A DNA stretch of 5,333 bases from Flavobacteriaceae bacterium (GTDB lineage: Bacteria; Bacteroidota; Bacteroidia; Flavobacteriales; Flavobacteriaceae). Position 1 is the first letter of the stretch. Each line of letters begins with the position of its first letter. The position numbers and the translations under genes were made by a program. Shown in pieces: positions 1-5,333 of this stretch. The stretch is taken from assembly GCA_020347545.1 (NCBI GenBank), contig CP070731.1:476870-482202 (forward strand), read 5' to 3'. The notes beneath the pieces were generated by a model, which saw nothing but the letters and a program-made list of their open reading frames with translations, did no database searches and was not told the origin of the DNA.

Positions 1-557
1 TTTCTCCTTTTAACCCATCTGATGTATGGATAAGTAATAAAGGAAAAGTATGGAAAAAGGTTAATGACGCTCCTTGGAATGCAAATGACTCGAAAGATAT
101 CAAGTACGATTTCGATGCAGTTGTGGTGAAGGGAGAAGATAAATATCAGGATGCTATTTATACCTTTGGAGGAGATCGAGAAACCTTTAATTTTTGTGAT
201 GAAGATAATTATTTAAACGTTGACAATGACGTTTGGAAGTTTAGTTTGCCAAAGAAATCAGAAGAAGAACCTGAAATACCTAAAACTTTAACGTTGTACT
301 CCAACTATCCAAACCCATTCACTGAGTCCACAACTTTAAAGTATTACATTCCCAGTAAATCTAATGTGTCGTTAATGATCTTTGATCGCTATGGCAGGTA
401 TGTGACCAAACTTGTCAGAAAGAATCAGGAAGCGGGAGAATATGAAGTAGAATGGAATGGTGAAAATTACAAAGGTAAATCAGTCAGAAGAGGACGCTAT
501 TATGCCAGAATTTGGCATAAAGGAAAAGCCAAAACCATTAAAATGATCAAGAATTAG
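1..557 (+). CDS. Secreted kelch-like protein with T9SS C-terminal sorting domain (5' end outside window)
   Basis: The frame is open from base 3 to the TAG at 555-557, giving 184 residues of a longer protein; an internal GTG at 123 is not a plausible start because the reading frame and the domain run through it. Residues about 6-20 (DVWISNKGKVWKKV) and 51-81 (AIYTFGG, then DNDVWKFS) look like kelch-type propeller blades, with the usual GG pair and a DVW strand. An acidic, Pro-rich linker (about 84-94) leads to a roughly 90-residue terminal domain starting near LTLYSNYPNPF and holding a DRYGRYV strand and a G-x-Y-E-V-E-W-N-G stretch. That pattern fits T9SS type A sorting domains, which resemble FlgD-type Ig folds. 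From family knowledge, such proteins cross the outer membrane by the type IX system and are released or anchored at the surface. The catalytic or binding role of the missing N-terminal part is unknown. Confidence 0.85.
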   Translation, partial: SPFNPSDVWISNKGKVWKKVNDAPWNANDSKDIKYDFDAVVVKGEDKYQDAIYTFGGDRETFNFCDEDNYLNVDNDVWKFSLPKKSEEEPEIPKTLTLYSNYPNPFTESTTLKYYIPSKSNVSLMIFDRYGRYVTKLVRKNQEAGEYEVEWNGENYKGKSVRRGRYYARIWHKGKAKTIKMIKN

Positions 558-599
558 TTTAGCTTACAATAACAATTGACCAAGTCTTCCCATAGACTA

Positions 600-640
600 A
601 CAGCCTCACTTTACCAAAAATTGTGGGGCTGTATTATTTA
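600..640 (+). terminator. Candidate rho-independent terminator of the T9SS-cargo gene
   Basis: Bases 600-609 pair with 623-632 to form a 10-bp stem (core CAGCCTCAC / GTGGGGCTG, one G-U pair) around a 13-base loop. The T-rich but interrupted tail ATTATTTA follows. The hairpin lies 43 bases after the stop of the plus-strand gene. It also lies downstream of the minus-strand lipoprotein gene, so it may serve both converging transcripts, but only the plus-strand side has a T-rich tail. The broken T-tract makes its strength uncertain. Confidence 0.55.
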
Positions 641-698
641 ATTGGTTTACACGCTGAATCTGCTTAATAATATTGTAGTGATCCAATGAAGGAAATTC

Positions 699-1367
699 CT
701 AATATTCAGGAGTGATCATGATATGTGCATTATACTGACCCGGAAACATTAGCCAGGGGTGGCCAGGTTCGTTCGGTGCAAGAGAAAGGCCCGTATTTGC
801 CTGTGTAGCATATGGAATATATACTACGTACCTGAATTTACCATTTTCAATTTTATCCGTTTCGGTATTAAAATAGGCATCGGCTCCGTAATAAATATGT
901 AAGGTGGCCGGCGCCTCTGGCAAAGACATTATTCCAGTTTCAGCCTCTTTTGCCCTTGTCTCTTCCTTCTCTTCTCTTGATTTTCCCTCTGAATCCAATT
1001 CGCGACCTCGAGCCATCATGGGTTCAAGACTTTTGTGATAAGCCACGATCTGAAAACCATCTTTTTTTGGATTATCTGCAATACAAATAAAGTCATTCGT
1101 CCCCTCTCTTAAAGTCATGAACTCTCCACTTTCACTGTATCCATAAACAGTAGCCTCATCTCTTGCTGCCTTCGGGACAACAAGCGTAGCAGAAGCTATC
1201 TGCTGAGCTATCGTAAGTTCTTGATTCAATGGGATTTCATCAAAAAGGGAGGTCTCAGAGGCTGCTTCCTCCTGAGTTTTTAAGATTTTATTTTTTTTAT
1301 AAGAAGGTTTTCCGCATCCATTCAAAACGACACATAAAACCACGAGCAAAATAAATTTGATTTTCAT
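699..1367 (-). CDS. Conserved lipoprotein of unknown function
   Basis: The product is 222 residues from the ATG at 1367. A GTG three codons upstream (1376) would add only MNI; I prefer the ATG because it gives a standard lipoprotein start, and the GTG falls inside an 11-bp direct repeat. A basic N-terminus, a hydrophobic stretch and the lipobox LNGC put the lipidated Cys at residue 18, so the protein should be membrane-anchored and face the periplasm or cell surface. The mature part has an Ala-rich helix (about 53-72, IAQQIASATLVVPKAARDEA), a beta-rich middle (VYGYSESGEFMTLREGTNDFICIADNP), the segment AYHKSLEPMMARGREL, a highly charged Lys/Glu linker (about 125-145), and a C-terminal part ending in PWLMFPGQYNAHIMI. 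I recall similar hypothetical proteins sharing the TLREGTN, HKSLEPFMARGREL and PW-AHIM signatures in Bacteroidota and other phyla, with no known function. It looks monocistronic. No enzyme motif is evident. Confidence 0.85.
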   Translation of the reverse strand: MKIKFILLVVLCVVLNGCGKPSYKKNKILKTQEEAASETSLFDEIPLNQELTIAQQIASATLVVPKAARDEATVYGYSESGEFMTLREGTNDFICIADNPKKDGFQIVAYHKSLEPMMARGRELDSEGKSREEKEETRAKEAETGIMSLPEAPATLHIYYGADAYFNTETDKIENGKFRYVVYIPYATQANTGLSLAPNEPGHPWLMFPGQYNAHIMITPEY

Positions 1368-1370
1368 GAT

Positions 1371-1417
1371 ATTCACAATTAAGTTGATTCAAGCTAAGAT
1401 AGAACAATTCACAATTA
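1371..1417. repeat. Pair of 11-bp direct repeats upstream of the lipoprotein gene
   Basis: ATTCACAATTA occurs at 1371-1381 and again at 1407-1417 (TAATTGTGAAT when read with the gene), start-to-start distance 36 bp. The distal copy extends to AATTGTGAATT, an odd-length palindrome AATT-GTG-AATT. The pair lies 4 to 50 bases upstream of the chosen ATG, where an operator or promoter would be expected. The match is read directly from sequence; a regulatory role is inference, and AT-rich DNA gives some chance repeats. Confidence 0.4.
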
Positions 1418-1577
1418 CCTCAAAATAACTGAATCATATCTATTTAAAGAACAGAAAGAAAAAAAACAAACTAAAAGATTACAGACATACAATAATTATA
1501 AAGCAAGAGCGTTATTTACATAGTTCTTAACCATAATTAAATTGCTAAATAATCCGGAAGAAAAAGGATATTTATCA

Positions 1578-1683
1578 AAAAGAGTCATAGCGAGTTAAAA
1601 CGGCCTTGAGGGGGGCTTATTGATCAAACTAAAAACATTTAGAATATAGATGTTCAACTATTGAAACTTGCTATGGCTTTTTT
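1578..1683. repeat. 19-bp inverted repeat with 68-base loop; terminator or structured RNA candidate
   Basis: Bases 1578-1596 pair with 1665-1683 over 19 positions. The core is GTCATAGCGAGTT / AACTTGCTATGGC, and the outer pairs are A-tract with T-tract. Three pairs (1582, 1585 and 1592 with their partners) are G-U on the plus strand and become A-C mismatches on the minus strand. The loop can form a hairpin at 1634-1641 / 1647-1654 (8 bp, one G-U, 5-base loop) and a weak one at 1603-1607 / 1612-1616. T-runs flank the core in both reading directions. Because the repeat begins right after the stop codon of the molybdenum hydroxylase gene, the simplest role is a terminator for that minus-strand operon, but the loop is unusually long and the plus strand pairs better. 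Confidence 0.5.
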
Positions 1684-1685
1684 AT

Positions 1686-3875
1686 TTATACCAACCCTTC
1701 ATTACTCAAAGGCAAATTTCTATAACGCTTTCCTGTTGCATTAAAAATGGCATTGACAATAGCAGGAGCAATGACCGGGACACCTGGTTCTCCGATTCCT
1801 GTTGGAGCCTCAGAGCTTTCAACAATTTCAATATGAACCTTTGGAGCTTCATGAATCCTTATCAACCTGTAATCGTGAAAATTACTTTGCTCTACCCTAC
1901 CCTTGACCGCGGTGATGTCTCCATAGTAGGCCAGTGACATTCCAAAAATTGCGGCACCCTCGAGTTGTGCCTTCACCGTATTTTTATTGACCACGGTTCC
2001 GCAATCCACAACGGTAAATACATCATGCACTTTTAATTTATCTTCAACCACAGATACTTCAACCACCGAAGCCACATAGCTGTAAAAACTATAGTGTACC
2101 GCCAGTCCAAGCCCATGCCCTTGAGGAAGTTCTCTTCCCCAGCCTGCATTATTAGCTGCTTTGGAAAGTACATTTTTAAGTCTTTTCGTATCCAACTGAT
2201 ACTCGTTATCAGAGGGAAATAATCGATCCGGTCCAATAAGATCCAATCTGAATTCCAAGGGATCCTTCTGTGAAGCAATAGCGAGCTCATCCGCAAAAAC
2301 ATTTACAGAGAAACCATGAATGATATTATAAACAGACCGAAGCCATCCTATTCTAACATGAGCATGAGCCTCACCATTTTCATATTTAATATTATTTATA
2401 TCATAAGGCATATTGGTCATTCCTTGCTGAAACTCAAATCCAGCTCCATGACTAACCCCAGGCATAAAGGTAGAAGTTATGGAAGGGTAAGCAGTTCTGT
2501 GAAGCCAGGAGGTGACCTCGCCACCCTTGATTGAAGCCTTTAAATACTGGGCGCTAATAGCGTGATAATAACTGTGTTGAATATCATCTTCTCTTGTCCA
2601 TAATACTTGTATAGGTCTACCTGTCATTTTTGATAAGGCTACCGCCTCAAGTACAAAATCCGGTTTAGACTTTCTTCCGAATCCTCCACCTAAAAATGTA
2701 ACATGAACCTTTATCTGTTCCAGTTCCAATCCTAAAAAGTCACTTATTTCCTGTCGGGTTAGCTGTGGTGCCTGAACCGGGGCCCAGACCTCGCAGAAGT
2801 CTTCCTTAACATAAGCGGTTGCACTGGGTGTTTCCATCGGGGCATGCACCAAATGGGGTAGTTTATAGGTAGCTTCAACTAACATGTCTGCTTCTTTCTG
2901 CGCACTTCTGACATCACCTTCTTCACGAATCAATTTAGCCGGATTTTCAACATTATGAGTTAACGCGGCCATAAAATCCCGAGTTGAATAAAGCTCATTC
3001 TCGCCAAGATCCCATTCAATGGTCAAGGCTTGCTTTCCTTTCATTGCAGCCCAGCTATTCTCTGCCAAAACTGCTATTCCACCCAGAGCACCAAAGGGTT
3101 TTTCTATCCTTTCAATTTCTTTGACACCAATTACACCATTGATCTTCAAAGCTTCCGAAGCATCATAGGACAATGCTTTGCCAAACGTTACAGGGCATCT
3201 GCTTATGTTTGCATAAATCATCTGATCGAGTTTTATGTCAAGACCATACTTTGAACTGCCATTTACAAAATCATCAACATCAACACTTGTTAAACCCTTT
3301 CCGATATAAACGAATTCATCAGGTGTTTTGAGTTTGGGAGAATCTGGAAGTGGTAACTTTCCCGCTGCCTCAACCAGATCGCCATAAAAAAGTTTTTCAT
3401 TTGAATCTGATCTAAGTACAAAATGACTTTCCGTTTTGCACAAATCTTCAGATATACCCCATTTTTTAGCGGCAACGGAAATAAGCATGGTCCTTGCCAT
3501 AGCCCCCATTCTTCTCATAGGTTCATAAATGGTTCGAATGCTTCTTGAGCCATCCGTATTTTGATTTCCATAGGCATCATCACCCGGTGCCTGAATCACA
3601 GAAACTCTTGACCAGTCAGCATCCATCTCATCAGCAATTACAGAGGTTAACGAAGTTCTGACCCCCTGGCCCATCTCACTTCTTGAGGCCGTAAGTAAAA
3701 GCGAACCGTCTTTTTTGAGTTCCACAAATAAATTGGGTGAAAACCTGCTGGGATCAGACGCATTTAAGGAAACATCCTTTGCGGAATTCATATCACAGGC
3801 CAGCAAAATACCACCACTAAAAAGGCTCACATTTTTAATAAAAACCCGTCTGTTTATCTTTGTAATATTCTTCAT
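1686..3875 (-). CDS. iorB: Molybdopterin-binding large subunit, xanthine dehydrogenase family (IorB-like)
   Basis: The 729-residue product is the catalytic subunit of a molybdenum hydroxylase, which oxidises an aldehyde or N-heterocycle with water as oxygen source. Order: Tat signal (RRVFIK, residues 9-14), N-terminal Mo-cofactor region with SEMGQGVRTSLTSVIADEMDAD (66-87), the (a/b) hammerhead-like insert near 185-290, then the Mo-cofactor domain with HAPMETPSATA (344-354), the GGGFGRKS loop (396-403), GWLRSV (510-515), and GIGEPG, whose Glu696 fits the conserved catalytic base. The length and the split-domain order fit the isoquinoline 1-oxidoreductase beta type rather than fused xanthine dehydrogenase. 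LLAC at 24-27 also resembles a lipobox. The ATG overlaps the stop of the small-subunit gene as ATGA, which fixes the start and suggests translational coupling. The substrate cannot be told from sequence; the gene symbol marks family resemblance only. Confidence 0.92.
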   Translation of the reverse strand: MKNITKINRRVFIKNVSLFSGGILLACDMNSAKDVSLNASDPSRFSPNLFVELKKDGSLLLTASRSEMGQGVRTSLTSVIADEMDADWSRVSVIQAPGDDAYGNQNTDGSRSIRTIYEPMRRMGAMARTMLISVAAKKWGISEDLCKTESHFVLRSDSNEKLFYGDLVEAAGKLPLPDSPKLKTPDEFVYIGKGLTSVDVDDFVNGSSKYGLDIKLDQMIYANISRCPVTFGKALSYDASEALKINGVIGVKEIERIEKPFGALGGIAVLAENSWAAMKGKQALTIEWDLGENELYSTRDFMAALTHNVENPAKLIREEGDVRSAQKEADMLVEATYKLPHLVHAPMETPSATAYVKEDFCEVWAPVQAPQLTRQEISDFLGLELEQIKVHVTFLGGGFGRKSKPDFVLEAVALSKMTGRPIQVLWTREDDIQHSYYHAISAQYLKASIKGGEVTSWLHRTAYPSITSTFMPGVSHGAGFEFQQGMTNMPYDINNIKYENGEAHAHVRIGWLRSVYNIIHGFSVNVFADELAIASQKDPLEFRLDLIGPDRLFPSDNEYQLDTKRLKNVLSKAANNAGWGRELPQGHGLGLAVHYSFYSYVASVVEVSVVEDKLKVHDVFTVVDCGTVVNKNTVKAQLEGAAIFGMSLAYYGDITAVKGRVEQSNFHDYRLIRIHEAPKVHIEIVESSEAPTGIGEPGVPVIAPAIVNAIFNATGKRYRNLPLSNEGLV

Positions 3876-4348
3876 AGGGCTTCTTTGTTATCAGATTCAT
3901 CCATCATGGAAGCTGCAAGATGTATGGCTTTCCTTATCCTTACGTAAGTACCACATCGGCATATATTACCACTCATGCCTTCGTCAATATCCTTATCCGA
4001 AGGAGTTGGTTTTTCCTTTAACAATGCTACGGCACTTATAACCTGGCCAGGCTGACAAAATCCGCATTGAGGCACATTGAGTTTTTCCCATGCTTTTTGT
4101 ACCGTTTTATTCACCTCTGAAATACCTTCAATACTTACGATCTCTTTATTGTTCAAAACAGAAATCGGAGTAACACAAGACCTGATGGCTTTTCCTTCAA
4201 CCAGAATGGAGCAAGAACCGCACACACCCAGTCCACAACTGTATTTTGTTCCTGTCAGTTGAAGGACATCTCTTAGCACCCATAAAGCGGGCATTTCGGG
4301 AGAAACATCAAGAGAATGCTCTTCCCCATTTACGGTTATTTTAATCAT
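3872..4348 (-). CDS. iorA: [2Fe-2S] small subunit of molybdenum hydroxylase (IorA-like)
   Basis: The 158-residue product carries the two iron-sulfur clusters that pass electrons from the Mo site of the large subunit to an acceptor. The N-terminal plant-type ferredoxin domain has Cys38, Cys43, Cys46 (CGLGVCGSC) and Cys58. The C-terminal helical domain has Cys95 and Cys98 (QCGFCQPGQ) and Cys130 and Cys132 (NICRCGTY). All eight ligands are present, and length is normal for the family. Gln94 of QCGFC is the residue that contacts the pterin cofactor in this family. There is no signal peptide, so export would rely on hitch-hiking with the Tat-tagged large subunit. It is first in a two-gene operon and overlaps the next gene by 4 bases. 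The ATG at 4348 begins a typical MIKITVNGEE family N-terminus. There is no clear ribosome-binding site. Confidence 0.95.
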   Translation of the reverse strand: MIKITVNGEEHSLDVSPEMPALWVLRDVLQLTGTKYSCGLGVCGSCSILVEGKAIRSCVTPISVLNNKEIVSIEGISEVNKTVQKAWEKLNVPQCGFCQPGQVISAVALLKEKPTPSDKDIDEGMSGNICRCGTYVRIRKAIHLAASMMDESDNKEAL

Positions 4349-4371
4349 ATTTTTTCGTTTGAAACCATAGC

Positions 4372-4402
4372 TTTGTAAAGTTAGTATTTTTAATTAATTT
4401 AG
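4372..4402 (+). promoter_or_regulatory. Candidate Bacteroidota-type promoter of the tandem exported-protein genes
   Basis: TTTG at 4372-4375 is followed after 19 bases by TAATTTAG at 4395-4402, seven of eight matches to TAnnTTTG. Element and spacer lengths fit the primary sigma factor of Bacteroidota. The predicted start near 4409 leaves a leader of about 50 bases before the ATG at 4461. The -33 box abuts the candidate -7 box of the divergent operon. Confidence 0.4.
4376..4383 (-). promoter_or_regulatory. Possible -7 element of the iorAB-like operon
   Basis: Read on the minus strand this is TAACTTTA, seven of eight matches to the Bacteroidota -7 consensus TAnnTTTG. It would start a transcript about 20 bases upstream of the small-subunit ATG. 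No convincing TTTG is seen at the -33 distance, so this call is weak. Confidence 0.25.
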
Positions 4403-4460
4403 TTTATTCAGATAAATACGGAAACTTCATTTATAAATCCCCCAAAAAAAATACATCAAC

Positions 4461-4928
4461 ATGCTCAAACCAATCCTCACCTTGTTACTTATTATTTCAT
4501 TGTGTTTTGAAGGAATTTCCCAATCCAATCAAGACGAACTGCAACTAATGCAATCCCTTTATGGTATGGAAAAGAGGGATATTGTAGCGGAATTTGTAGA
4601 ATTAAGTGAAGCTCAGGAAAATGAATTCTGGAGCCTTTATGACGAGTATGAAAACAAAAGAAAGGAACTCGGGCAGGAACGATTTGATCTGCTGCAACGC
4701 TATGTAAATGATTATGGCGAGGTTAAGCCGGAAAACGCTGAAAATTTCATGAAACAAGCCATTCCAATTCGAATCAAAACGGATAAGCTTCGAGACAACT
4801 ATTACAATAAAATCAAATCCAGGACCGATCCTGTGGTTGCTATGCAGTTTTATCAGATAGAAAACTATCTTTCTGATGCAATAAGAATGGAACTTTTAGA
4901 AGAAATATATACCACAAAAAAACAATAA
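4461..4928 (+). CDS. Small exported helical protein of unknown function, paralogue 1
   Basis: The 155-residue product has a signal peptide (hydrophobic residues 5-16, likely cut after Ser20 giving Gln at +1), so it should be periplasmic or secreted. The mature protein is charged and looks almost wholly alpha-helical. Marks include GMEKRDIVAEFVELSEAQENEFW, of which the FWSLYDEYE box is at 56-64, a basic helix at about 65-82, and the C-terminal segment FYQIENYLSDAIRMELLEEI (130-149). I recall a family of small exported hypothetical proteins with the same FWPLY-EY and RFYQIENKLDA signatures, without known function. The LSEAQ stretch recalls LTxxQ repeats of Spy/CpxP chaperones, but this is a loose resemblance. 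It leads a unit with its paralogue 29 bases downstream. There is no Shine-Dalgarno; the start follows the A-rich AATACATCAAC. Confidence 0.85.
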   Translation: MLKPILTLLLIISLCFEGISQSNQDELQLMQSLYGMEKRDIVAEFVELSEAQENEFWSLYDEYENKRKELGQERFDLLQRYVNDYGEVKPENAENFMKQAIPIRIKTDKLRDNYYNKIKSRTDPVVAMQFYQIENYLSDAIRMELLEEIYTTKKQ

Positions 4929-4957
4929 CTTAATAACAATAACTTTAAAACAACAAC

Positions 4958-5333
4958 ATGAAAAAATTAACTTACTTAATTACCGCCTTCCTGGTGTTCA
5001 ATGTGTCATTTGCCCAAGACACCACTTCTGAGGAAATTGAAATGGTACAGGAATTGTTTGGTTCCGAAAAGAGAGCCATCATTGAAGACAATGTAGACCT
5101 TACTGGAGTTGACGGAGTTGCATTCTGGAAACTGTACGATGAGTACGAAGCACAACGCCAGGATCTTGGAAAAGCAAAACTTGAATTATTGCAAAAGTAT
5201 ACCACAAAACAAGGTGCTCTTACAAATGCACAGGCAAAAGACCTTTTGATGGAAGCGGTTACGCTAAGAACTTCTGAAGACAAATTGATGCTCAACTACA
5301 CAAAAAGAATTGAAAAAGCTACGAGCTCGCTCG
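4958..5333 (+). CDS. Small exported helical protein of unknown function, paralogue 2 (3' end outside window)
   Basis: The frame opens at the ATG at 4958 and stays open for 125 codons to the window edge. The signal peptide MKKLTYLITAFLVFNVSFA is followed by Gln20, a typical cut site in this phylum. From residue 25 on it aligns with the preceding protein without any gap, about 36 identities in 101 positions, including EKR at 37-39, the FWKLYDEYE box at 56-64, LLQ at 77-79, DKL at 108-110 and NY at 113-114. By comparison with paralogue 1 about 30 residues are missing, including the FYQIEN segment. The 29-base spacer holds no terminator, so co-transcription with paralogue 1 is likely. The function is unknown; helical content and export suggest a periplasmic binding or chaperone-like role at most. 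Confidence 0.85.
   Translation, partial: MKKLTYLITAFLVFNVSFAQDTTSEEIEMVQELFGSEKRAIIEDNVDLTGVDGVAFWKLYDEYEAQRQDLGKAKLELLQKYTTKQGALTNAQAKDLLMEAVTLRTSEDKLMLNYTKRIEKATSSL

Larger units (their letters stand above)
1368..1685. other. Gene-free AT-rich intergenic region
   Basis: This stretch separates the 3' end of the molybdenum hydroxylase operon from the lipoprotein gene, both on the minus strand. It holds the 11-bp direct repeats near 1371-1417, an A-rich run around 1455-1475, and the long inverted repeat at 1578-1683. I found no exact Bacteroidota sigma-A promoter (TTTG, spacer, TAnnTTTG) on the minus strand; TAGCTTG about 30 bases upstream of the lipoprotein ATG is the nearest short match and is weak. 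Between about 1476 and 1568 nothing recognisable is seen: no convincing coding frame, no tRNA-like fold. Confidence 0.6.

Noticed and set aside
123..557. GTG at 123 as a gene start giving a 144-residue protein
   Set aside because: The frame is open upstream to the window edge and the upstream residues continue a kelch-like pattern, so this is an internal Val codon of a truncated larger gene.
690..700. Near-palindromic AGGAAATTCCT at the end of the lipoprotein gene
   Set aside because: Too little loop for a stable hairpin and no T-run follows on the minus strand, so not called a terminator.
1620..1627. Palindrome TTGATCAA in the loop of the inverted repeat
   Set aside because: An 8-bp palindrome is common by chance in AT-rich DNA, and there is no second copy nearby.
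1668..1937. Open frame of 89 codons on the plus strand starting in the inverted repeat
   Set aside because: Antisense to the catalytic C-terminus of the large subunit (GIGEPG region). The product has no recognisable domain, so it is most likely a shadow.
3715..4041. Open frame of 108 codons on the plus strand
   Set aside because: It spans antisense to the junction of the two molybdenum hydroxylase genes, both of which have conserved cofactor motifs; no family features in the plus-strand product.
4972..5295. Open frame of 107 codons on the minus strand
   Set aside because: It lies wholly antisense to the second exported-protein gene, which has a signal peptide and a clear paralogue; the minus-strand product is Ser/Cys/Phe-rich without recognisable motifs.

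Overview
The window reads as chromosomal DNA of a Bacteroidota bacterium, most likely a flavobacterium; that placement is inference. The supports are low GC with A-rich spacers, no clear Shine-Dalgarno sequences before the start codons, a type IX secretion (T9SS)-style C-terminal sorting domain, and signal peptides cut before Gln. No tRNA, rRNA, CRISPR array, transposase or phage gene was seen.

Layout, left to right. (1) Bases 1-557 (+) encode the C-terminal end of a large secreted protein: a kelch-like beta-propeller remnant followed by a T9SS type A / FlgD-like sorting domain. A hairpin with a weak T-rich tail follows. (2) Bases 699-1367 (-) encode a lipoprotein of a conserved family of unknown function. 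An 11-bp direct repeat sits in its upstream region. (3) A gene-free AT-rich stretch, 1368-1685, carries a long inverted repeat that touches the 3' end of the next operon. (4) Bases 1686-4348 (-) encode a two-gene molybdenum hydroxylase operon of the isoquinoline 1-oxidoreductase (IorAB) type: a small subunit with two [2Fe-2S] clusters and a large molybdopterin-binding subunit, joined by an ATGA overlap. (5) After a 112-bp divergent intergenic region, bases 4461-5333 (+) encode two tandem, gap-free-alignable paralogues. They are small exported helical proteins of unknown function, and the second runs off the window.

How the genes work together: IorA passes electrons between the Mo site of IorB and an outside acceptor. 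The large subunit has a twin-arginine signal, so the complex should be exported folded, the small subunit riding along without its own signal. No FAD subunit, cytochrome c or XdhC-type maturation factor is encoded in the window, so the electron acceptor and maturation factors must lie elsewhere. Nearly every intact or partial product here is predicted to be exported, but I see no evidence that the neighbouring units form one pathway.

I did not find a clearly new system. The points most worth a second look are the 19-bp inverted repeat with its structured loop at 1578-1683, the combined Tat and lipobox signal on IorB, the uncharacterised lipoprotein with its repeated upstream motif, and the tandem paralogue pair.
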